Assembly: GCA_009392005.1 (NCBI GenBank)
Contig: VFHL01000003.1
Location: 81,221-138,901 of the forward strand
Direction: 5' to 3'
From: SAR202 cluster bacterium
GTDB taxonomy: Bacteria > Chloroflexota > Dehalococcoidia > UBA6926 > VFHL01
Length of the DNA stretch: 57,681 nucleotides
Shown here: positions 18,575-27,030 of the stretch, piece by piece
Layout of the letters: each line of letters starts with the position of its first letter
Numbering within the stretch: the first letter of the stretch is position 1
The notes under the pieces: generated by a model
The model's database searches: none
Told to the model about the DNA's origin: nothing
Seen by the model: the letters and a program-made list of their open reading frames with translations, nothing else
Position numbers and translations under genes: made by a program

Positions 18575-19063
18575 ATGATTTCAACCATAAAGCTGCCCAC
18601 AGTCATTCCTGGGAAAATAAGTGTTAGTAGCATGCCTGGGAGATATTCGACAATTTCTGCTTTCAAAAACTACTTAGAAGACAATATGGTTAGTAAAATC
18701 GTTTCCTTAACACCTTGTGAAGAGATCCAGATAAAGTCTCCTGAGTACTGGAACGCGATAATCAAACAGGAACTTCGCGCTGAAATTCAACACCTGCCAA
18801 TTGAAGATTATGGTGTCCCTGACGACTGGAGCGCCTTTTATGCCCTTGTTGCTGATATGGCAGAGAGCGTTAAAAAAGGGGATCATGTTCTCGTGCATTG
18901 TGGTGGTGGTATTGGCAGAGCTGGGACATTTTCAGCCAGTATGTTGCTTCACTTAAGAATTCCAAGGGTAACCGCAATAAAATTAGTACATCAGGTTGGT
19001 TCCTCTCCCCAGACACCGAAACAAAGAGCGCTTGTCGACTGGGTCGCGGCACAAGTACCGTAA
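18575..19063 (+). CDS. CX5R protein/lipid phosphatase (dual-specificity or PTPMT-like)
   Basis: A 162-residue phosphatase with the signature HCGGGIGRAG: H108, catalytic C109 and R115 (C-x5-R). A conserved general-acid aspartate is plausible in EDYGVPDDW (about residues 83-91), placed upstream as in dual-specificity phosphatases. Substrates could be phosphoproteins, phosphatidylglycerophosphate or nucleotides. A PAP2 phosphatase gene follows 55 bp downstream, which leans toward phospholipid metabolism (inference). Confidence 0.85.
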   Translation: MISTIKLPTVIPGKISVSSMPGRYSTISAFKNYLEDNMVSKIVSLTPCEEIQIKSPEYWNAIIKQELRAEIQHLPIEDYGVPDDWSAFYALVADMAESVKKGDHVLVHCGGGIGRAGTFSASMLLHLRIPRVTAIKLVHQVGSSPQTPKQRALVDWVAAQVP

Positions 19064-19118
19064 GTAACCGTAGTTTTATCTTCACTAAGCGACCCGCCAA
19101 CTTTGCTTAACCGAAACA

Positions 19119-20066
19119 ATGATAGGATTCTTGCTGTATCCTATTGGACATGAATTCCAACCTGAAAACTATCCTCTGATGCAAGAAGGCTATATCTCGT
19201 ATGGGAATGAAGCAGTTGCATGGGTGCAAAGCTTTAGGTCAGATGTTTTAGATAGCGTTTTTAAAACTATTAGCTACGTAGCAGACGCGGAACTTTTAAT
19301 AATCATCGCGGCATGTATTTATTGGATCATTGAAAAACGCGTCGGATTTTCTCTTATGTTACTCTTCTTGTTCGGAAGTTACCTGAATCTAGCCGTAAAA
19401 GGCCTGCTAGAAATGCCACGTCCATCAGGTCCCGAAATTAAGCAACTCAGTTTATTTACCGGATATTCTTTGCCCAGCGCTCATGCCCAAAATGCGACAA
19501 CATTCGGTTTAATAACAGCCAGGACATTTCGAAATCAACTTTTTTGGATCTTTACAATTATCCTAGTCCTATCGATCGGACTATCTCGAGTTTATATGGG
19601 CGCACATTACCCCACTGATGTCGTTCTAGGGATGCTAGCCGGGATCGCTTTAGTAGCAACATATTCATACTTATTGAGATTCTTGGAATCACGCATCGCC
19701 AAATTGTCATTTTCAAAGCAAATTCTAATTGTTGTCACTACAATGACTCCATGCTTTTTTGGGGCCCCAACTCCCAAAGCGGCCGTAGCTGTGATGATGC
19801 TTTCCAGTTTTTGCATTGGCTGGATATTTGAGAATAGATATTTGCACTCCGCCTCTTTAGGCACCTTCAAAGCAAGATCTTTACAAGTCTTGATCGGAAT
19901 CACTGGCCTTGGCCTCATTGTTCTTTTAGGCCTCTTATTAGAGTTTCTCCCTGGACATGATCTCCTAATAGCTACCGCCCTCGGATTTTGGATCACTTTA
20001 GGAGCTCCGAGTCTTTTTCTGATCTCTGGAATAGCGGAACATAGAACACTTGCAATAAGCTCCTGA
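19119..20066 (+). CDS. PAP2-family membrane phosphatase
   Basis: An integral membrane acid phosphatase of the phosphatidic acid phosphatase 2 type, 315 residues. The three catalytic motifs are present: KGLLEMPRP (K-x6-RP), SLPSAHAQ (PSxH) and SRVYMGAHYPTD (SR-x5-H-x3-D). Six or more hydrophobic helices surround them, with an extended C-terminal membrane region. Members dephosphorylate phosphatidate, phosphatidylglycerophosphate or undecaprenyl diphosphate on the outer membrane face. Confidence 0.9.
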   Translation: MIGFLLYPIGHEFQPENYPLMQEGYISYGNEAVAWVQSFRSDVLDSVFKTISYVADAELLIIIAACIYWIIEKRVGFSLMLLFLFGSYLNLAVKGLLEMPRPSGPEIKQLSLFTGYSLPSAHAQNATTFGLITARTFRNQLFWIFTIILVLSIGLSRVYMGAHYPTDVVLGMLAGIALVATYSYLLRFLESRIAKLSFSKQILIVVTTMTPCFFGAPTPKAAVAVMMLSSFCIGWIFENRYLHSASLGTFKARSLQVLIGITGLGLIVLLGLLLEFLPGHDLLIATALGFWITLGAPSLFLISGIAEHRTLAISS

Positions 20067-20198
20067 AATGAGAGCATAAAGGGAATATGAAGATTAGGTT
20101 TTACAGATTGTGACTCTACACCCAAAGATGCTTAAGACTTGATCGAAAAATATTACATCGCTTAAGTACGAGAAAGACGTAAAGAAACTAGTACTAAT

Positions 20199-21452
20199 AT
20201 GGAATCCAAAAAAATCAGCACCAAAAGGGCCAAAGTCACACAGCTAGCGGCATCCCTAAAGCATCGTAATTTCCGAATCTATTGGTTAGGCCAAATCGCA
20301 TTTGTTCTTGGATTTCAGATATTGCAGGTCACCCAACTGTGGCTTGTATACGATTTGACAGGATCATATCTTAAACTGGGGCTTGTTGGTGCGAGTTCCG
20401 CGATTCCAACCATACTTCTCTCCCTTTTTGGCGGTGTGATTGCTGACAGGATTGACCGAAAACGCCTCTTGATCGTTAGCCAAACTTTGATTTCTATATC
20501 GGTCTTAATCACAACCGCGTTAATATACCTTGACCTAATTCGTTATGAACACTTAATTGCAATGGCTGTGATGAATGGCTCTATGGCTGGCATCAGTGCC
20601 CCATCTCAACAAGCACTTCTACCATACCTTATAGACCGTAAAGACATGATGAATGCTGTTGCCTTAAATTCTGCTGTCTGGCAAGGAACACGAATCATTG
20701 GCCCGGGTATTGGGGGAATAATCGTTGATCTTGTAGGTGCAGGGACGAGCTTTTTGATAACTAGTATAGGTTTCATTGGTTTCATCATTGCCCTTGGACT
20801 TTTACGAATAAAACCCATTAATATTCCTGCAAACAACGAAGCATTCTTCACTGAAATGTCGAAAGGGATACAATTCATTGCCAACAATTCTCTTTTCTCC
20901 TCCTTAATTGGAATGAGTTTCTTCAATGCTTTTTTTGGTTTCGCCTACGTCGGAATTATGGCTGGATTCGCACAAGATATTCTGGGAGTTGGAGCAAGTG
21001 GACTTGGTTTATTGATGGGAGCCTCCGGTTTTGGAGCATTAACTGGAACTTTAATCCAAGGGACATTAGGCACATTCAAACAACGCGGACTTATAATAGT
21101 GTGTGGATCTATCATGTTCGGACTCGCTTTAATTCTCTTCTCGCTTAGCAGATTTTTCCCGTTATCGATCATACTCTTGCTTTTTGTTGGCGCTGCAAAT
21201 TCTACATACATGATCCCCTTGATGACACAACTCCAAATTTCCGTTCCGGACGAATTACGTGGCCGAGTGATGGGGATATTCACTATGACCTATAGCATGA
21301 TGCCACTCGGCAGCTTACCGATGGGAGCCATTGCTGGAATTATGGGAGCCCCTTTCGCTGTGGCCGCAGGGGGTGGCATGGTAATCATGTCAACACTCGG
21401 CATCGCTTTCAGGAGCTCAACGTTGCGTAAACTTACCGCAAGCGACGATTAA
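20199..21452 (+). CDS. MFS transporter, EntS/MFS_3-like
   Basis: 417 residues, 12 helices. It begins LKHRNFRIYWLGQ, the usual opening of the MFS_3 group that includes the enterobactin exporter EntS and macrolide exporters, and has the loop motif GGVIADRIDRKRLL after helix 2. The second half carries VPDELRGRVMGIF, conserved in this group. Distinct from the four OFA-like carriers here. Role: proton-driven export, substrate unknown. Confidence 0.88.
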   Translation: MESKKISTKRAKVTQLAASLKHRNFRIYWLGQIAFVLGFQILQVTQLWLVYDLTGSYLKLGLVGASSAIPTILLSLFGGVIADRIDRKRLLIVSQTLISISVLITTALIYLDLIRYEHLIAMAVMNGSMAGISAPSQQALLPYLIDRKDMMNAVALNSAVWQGTRIIGPGIGGIIVDLVGAGTSFLITSIGFIGFIIALGLLRIKPINIPANNEAFFTEMSKGIQFIANNSLFSSLIGMSFFNAFFGFAYVGIMAGFAQDILGVGASGLGLLMGASGFGALTGTLIQGTLGTFKQRGLIIVCGSIMFGLALILFSLSRFFPLSIILLLFVGAANSTYMIPLMTQLQISVPDELRGRVMGIFTMTYSMMPLGSLPMGAIAGIMGAPFAVAAGGGMVIMSTLGIAFRSSTLRKLTASDD

Positions 21453-21563
21453 GAAGGTTCTACAGACACCCTCCCAAGGCGTCCGCCACAACGCCAACGG
21501 GCTCTATTTACATAACTTATTTTGTTGTATAGTGTCAGTGAACGGTGTGATGGAGGGTGTAAC

Positions 21564-21842
21564 ATGAGTTCTTGGTCATTCATGACAAATCATGCAGGGG
21601 TTTTATGCTTTATTGCGAATCATCCTAGAGCTACAACAAAACAAATGGCAGCAACATTAGGAATAACTGAACGTTCTGTCTTACGCATAATCTCTGATCT
21701 CGAATATGGAGGGTACCTGAAACGGAAACGAGACGGCCGTTCCAACCGTTACAATCTAAATCTAAATCAACTCCTTACGATGCCCAATGAGGTAGAAGAA
21801 AAAAGCGTTGCCGCATTTGTTGAACTTATATCAACAAAATAA
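21564..21842 (+). CDS. Small winged-helix DNA-binding regulator
   Basis: A 92-residue helix-turn-helix protein: ATTKQMAATLGITERSVLRIISDLE is the recognition unit (quoted in parts: ATTKQMAATLG and TERSVLRII), and YLKRKRDGRSNRYNL is the wing. No ligand domain is visible, so it resembles a minimal MarR/ArsR-like regulator. I start at the ATG 21564, six bases after GGAGGG, rather than at the TTG 21522, which would add an unlikely 14 residues. It follows the EntS-like transporter gene and may regulate it (inference). Confidence 0.8.
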   Translation: MSSWSFMTNHAGVLCFIANHPRATTKQMAATLGITERSVLRIISDLEYGGYLKRKRDGRSNRYNLNLNQLLTMPNEVEEKSVAAFVELISTK

Positions 21843-21882
21843 AACACCTTTGGAACGTATTTTATAAAAGCACATCGATCAT

Positions 21883-21924
21883 AAAAGGGGAGTCGCGCTT
21901 CAGTGAAGCACGACTCCCCTTTTT
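21883..21924. terminator. Bidirectional intrinsic terminator
   Basis: An A4/T4-flanked hairpin: AAAAGGGGAGTCG and CGACTCCCCTTTT form the arms (one C/A mismatch beyond), with the inner stem GCTTC/GAAGC around AGT. Because both flanks are A- then T-rich, it can stop transcription from the winged-helix gene on the plus strand and from the MaoC gene on the minus strand. Confidence 0.9.
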
Positions 21925-21951
21925 ATCAATCAGGCTTTATCTGTTGTCTTA

Positions 21952-22395
21952 TTATTTTTTCACGACAACAATAGCTGCGCCGCGCTGCGGTCGTAGGGCG
22001 TCCTCACCCTCGCGCTCCAAATACACATCGATTTCATATCGAATTTCACTATCATCTTCTGTTTTATCTGTAACCATTGCCGACGCTGTATGCTTGGTCT
22101 CTTGAAAAGTAGGAGCCCTGAAAACTACATCGAGTTTTTCAATTCTTCCGTCAGGGAGCCATTCTTGAACTGCACGCGCTATAACGGCGAGGCCCAAACG
22201 TCCGGGAATGATTGCATTCCCGCCAAATCCTTCTTTCTCGGCTTGTTCTCGATTTGTAAATCGACTGTTTGCAGAATCAACTCTACCGTTCCATGCACCA
22301 AGAAAACCCTTAACCTGGTCCAAGTTGAAATTAACCTCAATACCAGGAGCTTCATCTCCTATGTCAATCGCATCGTAATCTACGCTGTTAGCCAT
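21952..22395 (-). CDS. MaoC-like hotdog-fold hydratase/dehydratase subunit
   Basis: 147 residues of the hotdog fold, similar to the MaoC C-terminal dehydratase half: GFGGNAIIPGRLGLAVIA contains the substrate/active-site loop, followed by the long hotdog helix, and the later strands LDVVFRAPTF. The usual D-x4-H catalytic pair is not clearly present in the standard spacing, so activity is uncertain. GGGAG precedes the ATG. It lies 41 bp after a second hotdog gene on the same strand, so the two may form a heterodimer like the Had/Rv0635-type dehydratases. Confidence 0.7.
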   Translation of the reverse strand: MANSVDYDAIDIGDEAPGIEVNFNLDQVKGFLGAWNGRVDSANSRFTNREQAEKEGFGGNAIIPGRLGLAVIARAVQEWLPDGRIEKLDVVFRAPTFQETKHTASAMVTDKTEDDSEIRYEIDVYLEREGEDALRPQRGAAIVVVKK

Positions 22396-22436
22396 TTATC
22401 TAAATCTCCCTATCAAATTAAGCGGTTATACTACTT

Positions 22437-22880
22437 TTATGGTCGCGAAACCATGGAATCGGCTACCTTACCGACCATAGTTCCATCTTCCCGAATGAAT
22501 TCATTCTCATGTACTACGAATCCCATGGGACCAGACCTACCAGTTTTTGTATAAACATCTGTCAGCTTACTTCTTACAGTAAGTTTGTCACCAGCTTTGA
22601 TATCTGCATAGTTAAATATCGAGCTACCACCATGAGCACCGGTCTTCGCAAACGGAAATTTCACTTCCACTCGACCAGTTGGGGTCTGTAAAACCGTCAA
22701 AATACCTGGATGTGCGATGAGATCCGGTCCTGCCTTGGTATATTTGGGATCTTGCTCTCCAATCGCATTCGCGTACCGAAGCATTGCATCTTCCGTCACC
22801 GTAATTTGTATCTCTTCAATTGGTTGTCCGAGCTTGCTCTTGTCGTATATGCCTTCTATCTTTTCGACTTCCTCAGCCAT
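22437..22880 (-). CDS. MaoC N-terminal-like (FAS1-type) dehydratase subunit
   Basis: 147 residues resembling the N-terminal hotdog half of MaoC/FAS1-type dehydratases: ITVTEDAMLRYANAIGEQDP near the N-terminus, then FPFAKTGAHGGSSIFNY, and ADIKAGDKLTVRSKLTDVY. The pattern of an early acid-rich helix and a later 'GDKL' turn is common in this half. A strong GAGGAGGG lies six bases upstream of the ATG. Together with the next gene it would supply both halves of a two-subunit hydratase. Confidence 0.72.
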   Translation of the reverse strand: MAEEVEKIEGIYDKSKLGQPIEEIQITVTEDAMLRYANAIGEQDPKYTKAGPDLIAHPGILTVLQTPTGRVEVKFPFAKTGAHGGSSIFNYADIKAGDKLTVRSKLTDVYTKTGRSGPMGFVVHENEFIREDGTMVGKVADSMVSRP

Positions 22881-22918
22881 GACTTACCCTCCTCATATTG
22901 CTGCTCCTACCGCCACCC

Positions 22919-23566
22919 TTATTGGACAGTTTCTTCAATTAATACTCCGTGAAAATTACCCTCATGTAACGCTCCAACCAAATCTTTTTCGTCGCGAATA
23001 CCATCGGGAAATTGTGTCATCCCTTTCGCGATGCCACTAGTAAAGTGTGCGTCACTTCCACCAATCCCAAGATACCCGAGTTCTTCCGCAACCTTGTCTG
23101 CTTTTTCTTGTTCTTCAGGTCGATTTCCAGCGTTCACTCGTTCAACCACCTTAAGATCCGGAAATTCGATCCCCTTAGCCTGCCATTCAACAAGGCCTAT
23201 TCCAGAACGTCCCGGATGCGCAGGCACACCAAAAGCTCCCGTTCGCGCCGCCTCAGCTAACAATTCATGGGTATCCATTGTCACATCATTAAATGGAATT
23301 GCCTTAGTTAACTGTTCCGTCACACCATAAACCAAAACATGACCGTATCGAGTGTCCAGTTCTGATCCCTTGAATACCAAAACATCATATTGTTTTGCCA
23401 AATCAGAATAGTCACTTTCCGCATCAAATTGCCGATGTTCTGTTAAAACGATCCCATCAATCTGAAAACCTTTTTTGCGTTGAGCATTGATCCATTTCAG
23501 ATACTGCTCCACCGTAGCACGTGAATCATCAGATGCTACTGAATGTGAATGCATATCTATATACAT
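22919..23566 (-). CDS. PHP-domain metal-dependent phosphoesterase
   Basis: A 215-residue PHP domain with the typical metal-binding histidines: DMHSHS (H-x-H), VLTEHRQ, GSELDTRYGHVLVYG, PAHPGR and the C-terminal GGSDAHF. These line up with the four PHP motifs. Relatives cleave phosphoesters (histidinol phosphate, 3',5' nucleotides, RNA ends). The gene precedes the two MaoC-type genes on the same strand with a 38-bp gap; a functional link is not evident. Confidence 0.85.
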   Translation of the reverse strand: MYIDMHSHSVASDDSRATVEQYLKWINAQRKKGFQIDGIVLTEHRQFDAESDYSDLAKQYDVLVFKGSELDTRYGHVLVYGVTEQLTKAIPFNDVTMDTHELLAEAARTGAFGVPAHPGRSGIGLVEWQAKGIEFPDLKVVERVNAGNRPEEQEKADKVAEELGYLGIGGSDAHFTSGIAKGMTQFPDGIRDEKDLVGALHEGNFHGVLIEETVQ

Positions 23567-23817
23567 AATAAAGTCGAATTCCTTCTATCGGTCTAGTTAC
23601 GTTTATTACTTGCCCCAGCATACGTACCGAGCGCACAAGCAGCGAGAATAATGTTAGCAATCTTTCAGTTCAGACGCAAATTTATACCCCTCTCCACTCC
23701 CTAAGAAGGGTATCTAAATCTTTGGCGCAACTGATTGATGCTAAATGTGAAGAGGTCCCATGAGAAGAAACTGCACTGTTGAACTAAGTTAGCCCTTCAA
23801 CATGCCAACAACGCTCT

Positions 23818-25134
23818 TTAAGAATTATCTGTCGACATTGTTTCAGGAGTCATTTGAAGGCCTAACACGAAAAGCGCTCCAACGCCATTCAGGAGACCTA
23901 AGATGACAAAAGCTCCCGTATAAGACGAAAATGTATCAAAGGCCCACCCTGCGAACAACGGAGAAATCACCACACTAAAGCTGCTTATCGGATCCATTAA
24001 TCCCGCTAACCGGGAGAAATTGGTCGGGCCAAAGACATCACCGCGCAAAACGGTAAGAAGGGTACCACGTGCGCCGAAGGAGATCCCAAATATGATCGCG
24101 AAAAGATAAACGTGTATGGTATTAGTAGCATATCCTAACAACACAACGGCTGCGGCCTGTCCCAAAAGTGCTGAAACGAGTACCTTACGACGGCCAATCG
24201 CATCACCGAGGAAACCGCCAATCAAGCGGCCTCCACCTGCAATAATCAAGGTCACGGTCAAAATGAACGCACCCATTTGCTCAGTTAAACCCATGTCAGA
24301 CAATGCCGGAATCAAATGAACTTGTAACGCTCCCCATCCAGTTAAAGATGCAGAATGAGATAGGCCTAGCAACCAGAAATTGCGATGGAGCAATGCCTGC
24401 CGAACAGAAAGCTGGGACTCAGTCGCACCCTTAACACCATCGGGTGGATCACCTTCTCGAATTGGCACACCATCCGGGTAGTATCCCTTGTCCTCGGGTT
24501 TTGGAACCATCACAGCCGCTAAAGGAACGCCAATAATCACCACCAAGATCCCAATAATGAAAGTGGTTGGTCGCCAACCAACAGTTAGAACAGACCATGC
24601 GAAGACAGGGATCAGTACAGCACCAAAACTATTACCCAATTGATACATGGCAATCGCACGCCCACGATATCGCTGAAACCAGTTAACCAAAACGGTGACA
24701 ATTGGTAAGAAACCAGAAATACTTTGTCCAAGTGTAACCAACAAAAATCCAGCGTAAAAATGATAGATGTTTTGTGAAAACGAGACTGCAATAAATCCGA
24801 GTCCAAAAATCACCCAACCAACCATCATATAAAGTCGCGGTCCAACCCAATGAATGAGATAACCTTCAATTGGACCAGTTAACCCGCCTTCTAACCTTCG
24901 CAGAGCAAATGCAACGCTAATAGCGGTTCGCGTTGTATCAAACTCGCGAACTAGGGGTAAAACCAATGTTTGTGCGCCTGCGTTGAATACAGCAGTTTGG
25001 ATTGTGCTAACGAGGACTGCACTTGCAACGATCCACCATCCGTAAAAGACCTCGGATGGTTTCCGTACGATTGTTTCTAGGGCACCACGAGAAAGAGCGC
25101 CACCAGGGTTCGGATCTTCATCACTAACGTTCAT
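23818..25134 (-). CDS. MFS transporter, OFA/MCT-type, paralogue B
   Basis: 438 residues with the FYGWWIVASAV opening of the OFA/MCT group, an RRLEGGLTGPIEGYLIHWVGPR segment (quoted as LRRLEGGLTGPIEG) after helix 2, and GGRLIGGFLGDAIGRRKVL in the second half. The hydrophilic central loop carries KPEDKGYYPDG, which recurs in the paralogues as KPEDxGxxPDG. It lies 90 bp downstream of its closest paralogue on the same strand, so this pair looks like a recent tandem duplication. Confidence 0.85.
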   Translation of the reverse strand: MNVSDEDPNPGGALSRGALETIVRKPSEVFYGWWIVASAVLVSTIQTAVFNAGAQTLVLPLVREFDTTRTAISVAFALRRLEGGLTGPIEGYLIHWVGPRLYMMVGWVIFGLGFIAVSFSQNIYHFYAGFLLVTLGQSISGFLPIVTVLVNWFQRYRGRAIAMYQLGNSFGAVLIPVFAWSVLTVGWRPTTFIIGILVVIIGVPLAAVMVPKPEDKGYYPDGVPIREGDPPDGVKGATESQLSVRQALLHRNFWLLGLSHSASLTGWGALQVHLIPALSDMGLTEQMGAFILTVTLIIAGGGRLIGGFLGDAIGRRKVLVSALLGQAAAVVLLGYATNTIHVYLFAIIFGISFGARGTLLTVLRGDVFGPTNFSRLAGLMDPISSFSVVISPLFAGWAFDTFSSYTGAFVILGLLNGVGALFVLGLQMTPETMSTDNS

Positions 25135-25224
25135 TGCTTGGTGAAATATATCCTTTCAACAAAAGAATATGTGATAAATACCATCTTATATCAATTTCTC
25201 ATACAAGTAACTTCTAAATGGTTC

Positions 25225-26640
25225 CTAGCCATTTGAACTACCAGCAACCGCTGCAGTGCGCTCAGGTAAATCAATATAAAACAATAAGAAAGCACCAGAA
25301 GCATTCAGCCCCGCTATCACAAGAAAGGCAACCGAATAATTTCCAAGGGTATCATATGCTATAGCAGCAAACATCGGTGCAATAACGACCCCGAACATTG
25401 TGAGCAAATCCATCAGACCTGACAACCTTGCGAAACTATCTCGCCCAAATATTTCGCCACGGAGCATAATCAAAAGAGTCCCACGGGCACCAAAAGCGAC
25501 ACCAAAAATCAGTGCTGCTACTCCTGAAAAAATGAAACTAGACGCTAAGGCAAAAAGCACAACAGAAAATGCTTGTGCAAGGAAAGCAGTAACCAATAAC
25601 TTCTTAGCACCAATCATGTCACCGAGGAAACCTCCAATGAGACGTCCGCCGCCCGACACGACCATGCTAAAAGCGAGCATACTTGCCGCTACTTGCTCAG
25701 ACAAACCAGAATCCACCAACGCTGGAATCATGTGTACGCGCAATGCTCCCCACCCAGCAAGAGAAGCGGAGTGGGCTGTACCTAACATCCAAAAACCCCT
25801 ACTGCGAAATATATGCCACGTTTCGGAGTGCACAATTGATTGCCTCAACGCTTTCGATGCTGCTAACACACCACTTTCGGAATAAACTTGGCGAACAGAA
25901 GGATTTGAACCTTTTTTTGAGCTGCTTAGCTCATCATTTTCAGCGGTAGGAGCCGAATTCCGCGTGAGAGAAGCACCATCAGGAGCATATCCATAATCTT
26001 CGGGGCGATAGCGCATTAAAGCTGATAAAGGAACACCAACGAGCATCACGAACACCCCGGAGCCAATCATTGTTTGGCGCCAACCAATATTCAATACAAG
26101 CCATGCAAAACCAGTTATGAAGAGAGCACCGACGCTCATGCCAATTTGAAACAATGCGATCGCTTTCCCTCGTTTGCGATCAAACCAATTCACCAAAACA
26201 GTCATGATTGGCAAAAATCCTGAAGTCATTTGTCCCAGAGTTGCTAAAAGGAACGCCAAGTAGAACTGTAAAACGGTTTCCGATAAACCAATCCCAATTA
26301 GCCCAAAACCAAAAATGATCCACCCCGCGATAATGTAGCGGCGCGGACCAATCCAGTGAATTAAGAATCCTTCGATCGGGCCAGCGAGCCCACCTTCGAG
26401 CCGGGAAAGAGCGAATGCCCCAGAAATCACCGTACGGCTGGTACCAAATTCATTTGCAACTGGCAAAAAAATTGTCGATGCACCAAGGTTGTAAACTACC
26501 GTGTGCAGAACACTAGTAACGGTCCCAGCCGCAACAATCCACCATCCGAAAAAAATTCGACTGCTACTAGATTGATTCTCACTAGGTCCATTATCATGAA
26601 TTGCTTTAGAAGAATCTGATTTTTCTGATATTTTCCCCAA
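25225..26640 (-). CDS. MFS transporter, OFA/MCT-type, paralogue C
   Basis: 471 residues, closest to the following gene: same FFGWWIVAAGT opening, SRLEGGLAGPIEGFLIHW, and GGRLIGGFLGDMIG. The middle loop is longer (about residues 215-285) and contains RPEDYGYAPDG. A TAA stop sits directly upstream of the TTG at 26640, and no in-frame ATG precedes the first helix, so TTG is the only sensible common start; the upstream ribosome site is weak, which leaves the exact start open. Substrate unknown. Confidence 0.82.
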   Translation of the reverse strand: MGKISEKSDSSKAIHDNGPSENQSSSSRIFFGWWIVAAGTVTSVLHTVVYNLGASTIFLPVANEFGTSRTVISGAFALSRLEGGLAGPIEGFLIHWIGPRRYIIAGWIIFGFGLIGIGLSETVLQFYLAFLLATLGQMTSGFLPIMTVLVNWFDRKRGKAIALFQIGMSVGALFITGFAWLVLNIGWRQTMIGSGVFVMLVGVPLSALMRYRPEDYGYAPDGASLTRNSAPTAENDELSSSKKGSNPSVRQVYSESGVLAASKALRQSIVHSETWHIFRSRGFWMLGTAHSASLAGWGALRVHMIPALVDSGLSEQVAASMLAFSMVVSGGGRLIGGFLGDMIGAKKLLVTAFLAQAFSVVLFALASSFIFSGVAALIFGVAFGARGTLLIMLRGEIFGRDSFARLSGLMDLLTMFGVVIAPMFAAIAYDTLGNYSVAFLVIAGLNASGAFLLFYIDLPERTAAVAGSSNG

Positions 26641-27030
26641 TTATGGCACCAAAATACTACGGGATTGTATGCGCAATGACTTAATGTCTCCTTCAGTCAA
26701 ATAGATCTCACCGCTGGTCTAGCAATAAAAACACAGTATAATGGATGTCTGAATTCAGAGTAAGAATAAAAGGCCACCTCTGTATAACAAACAGCGAGCC
26801 TCTATAGATCTAGACCACCATTACGAATTGGTACTTATCCATCACTAAGCTCTAGTTTCCTTATCCGACTAAAATACCCAAGGCAACATCTGTAATGTCT
26901 ATATCCTAGCTAGCTCATGCTTGACACATATTCAATGCTTTGGTAGCGTCCAAATCGTGTAGGCTTGCAGATAAAGATATATGAGTCCTTTTTGACATAT
27001 CCGTCAACCGATGAAGAGAGGTTAAAACAC
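26641..27030. other. 390-bp intergenic region
   Basis: No convincing coding frame, tRNA or riboswitch was found. It holds a perfect TATAAT (26737-26742, plus strand) without a good -35 partner, and a better promoter candidate at 26921-26949 for the downstream gene. The start of the minus-strand MFS gene abuts its left edge. Confidence 0.6.
26921..26949 (+). promoter_or_regulatory. Putative promoter for the thrC cluster
   Basis: TTGACA (26921-26926), a 17-base spacer and TAGCGT (26944-26949). The -35 box is a full match, the -10 box 3/6. The expected transcript would have a leader of about 75 bases before the TTG start of the threonine synthase gene. Confidence 0.5.

Noticed and set aside
19607-20125. 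172-residue minus-strand frame opposite the PAP2 gene
   Set aside because: Antisense to conserved PAP2 motifs, so treated as a shadow.
26737-26742. Perfect TATAAT
   Set aside because: No acceptable -35 box lies 15-19 bases upstream and it is 290 bases from the next gene start, so not reported as a promoter.
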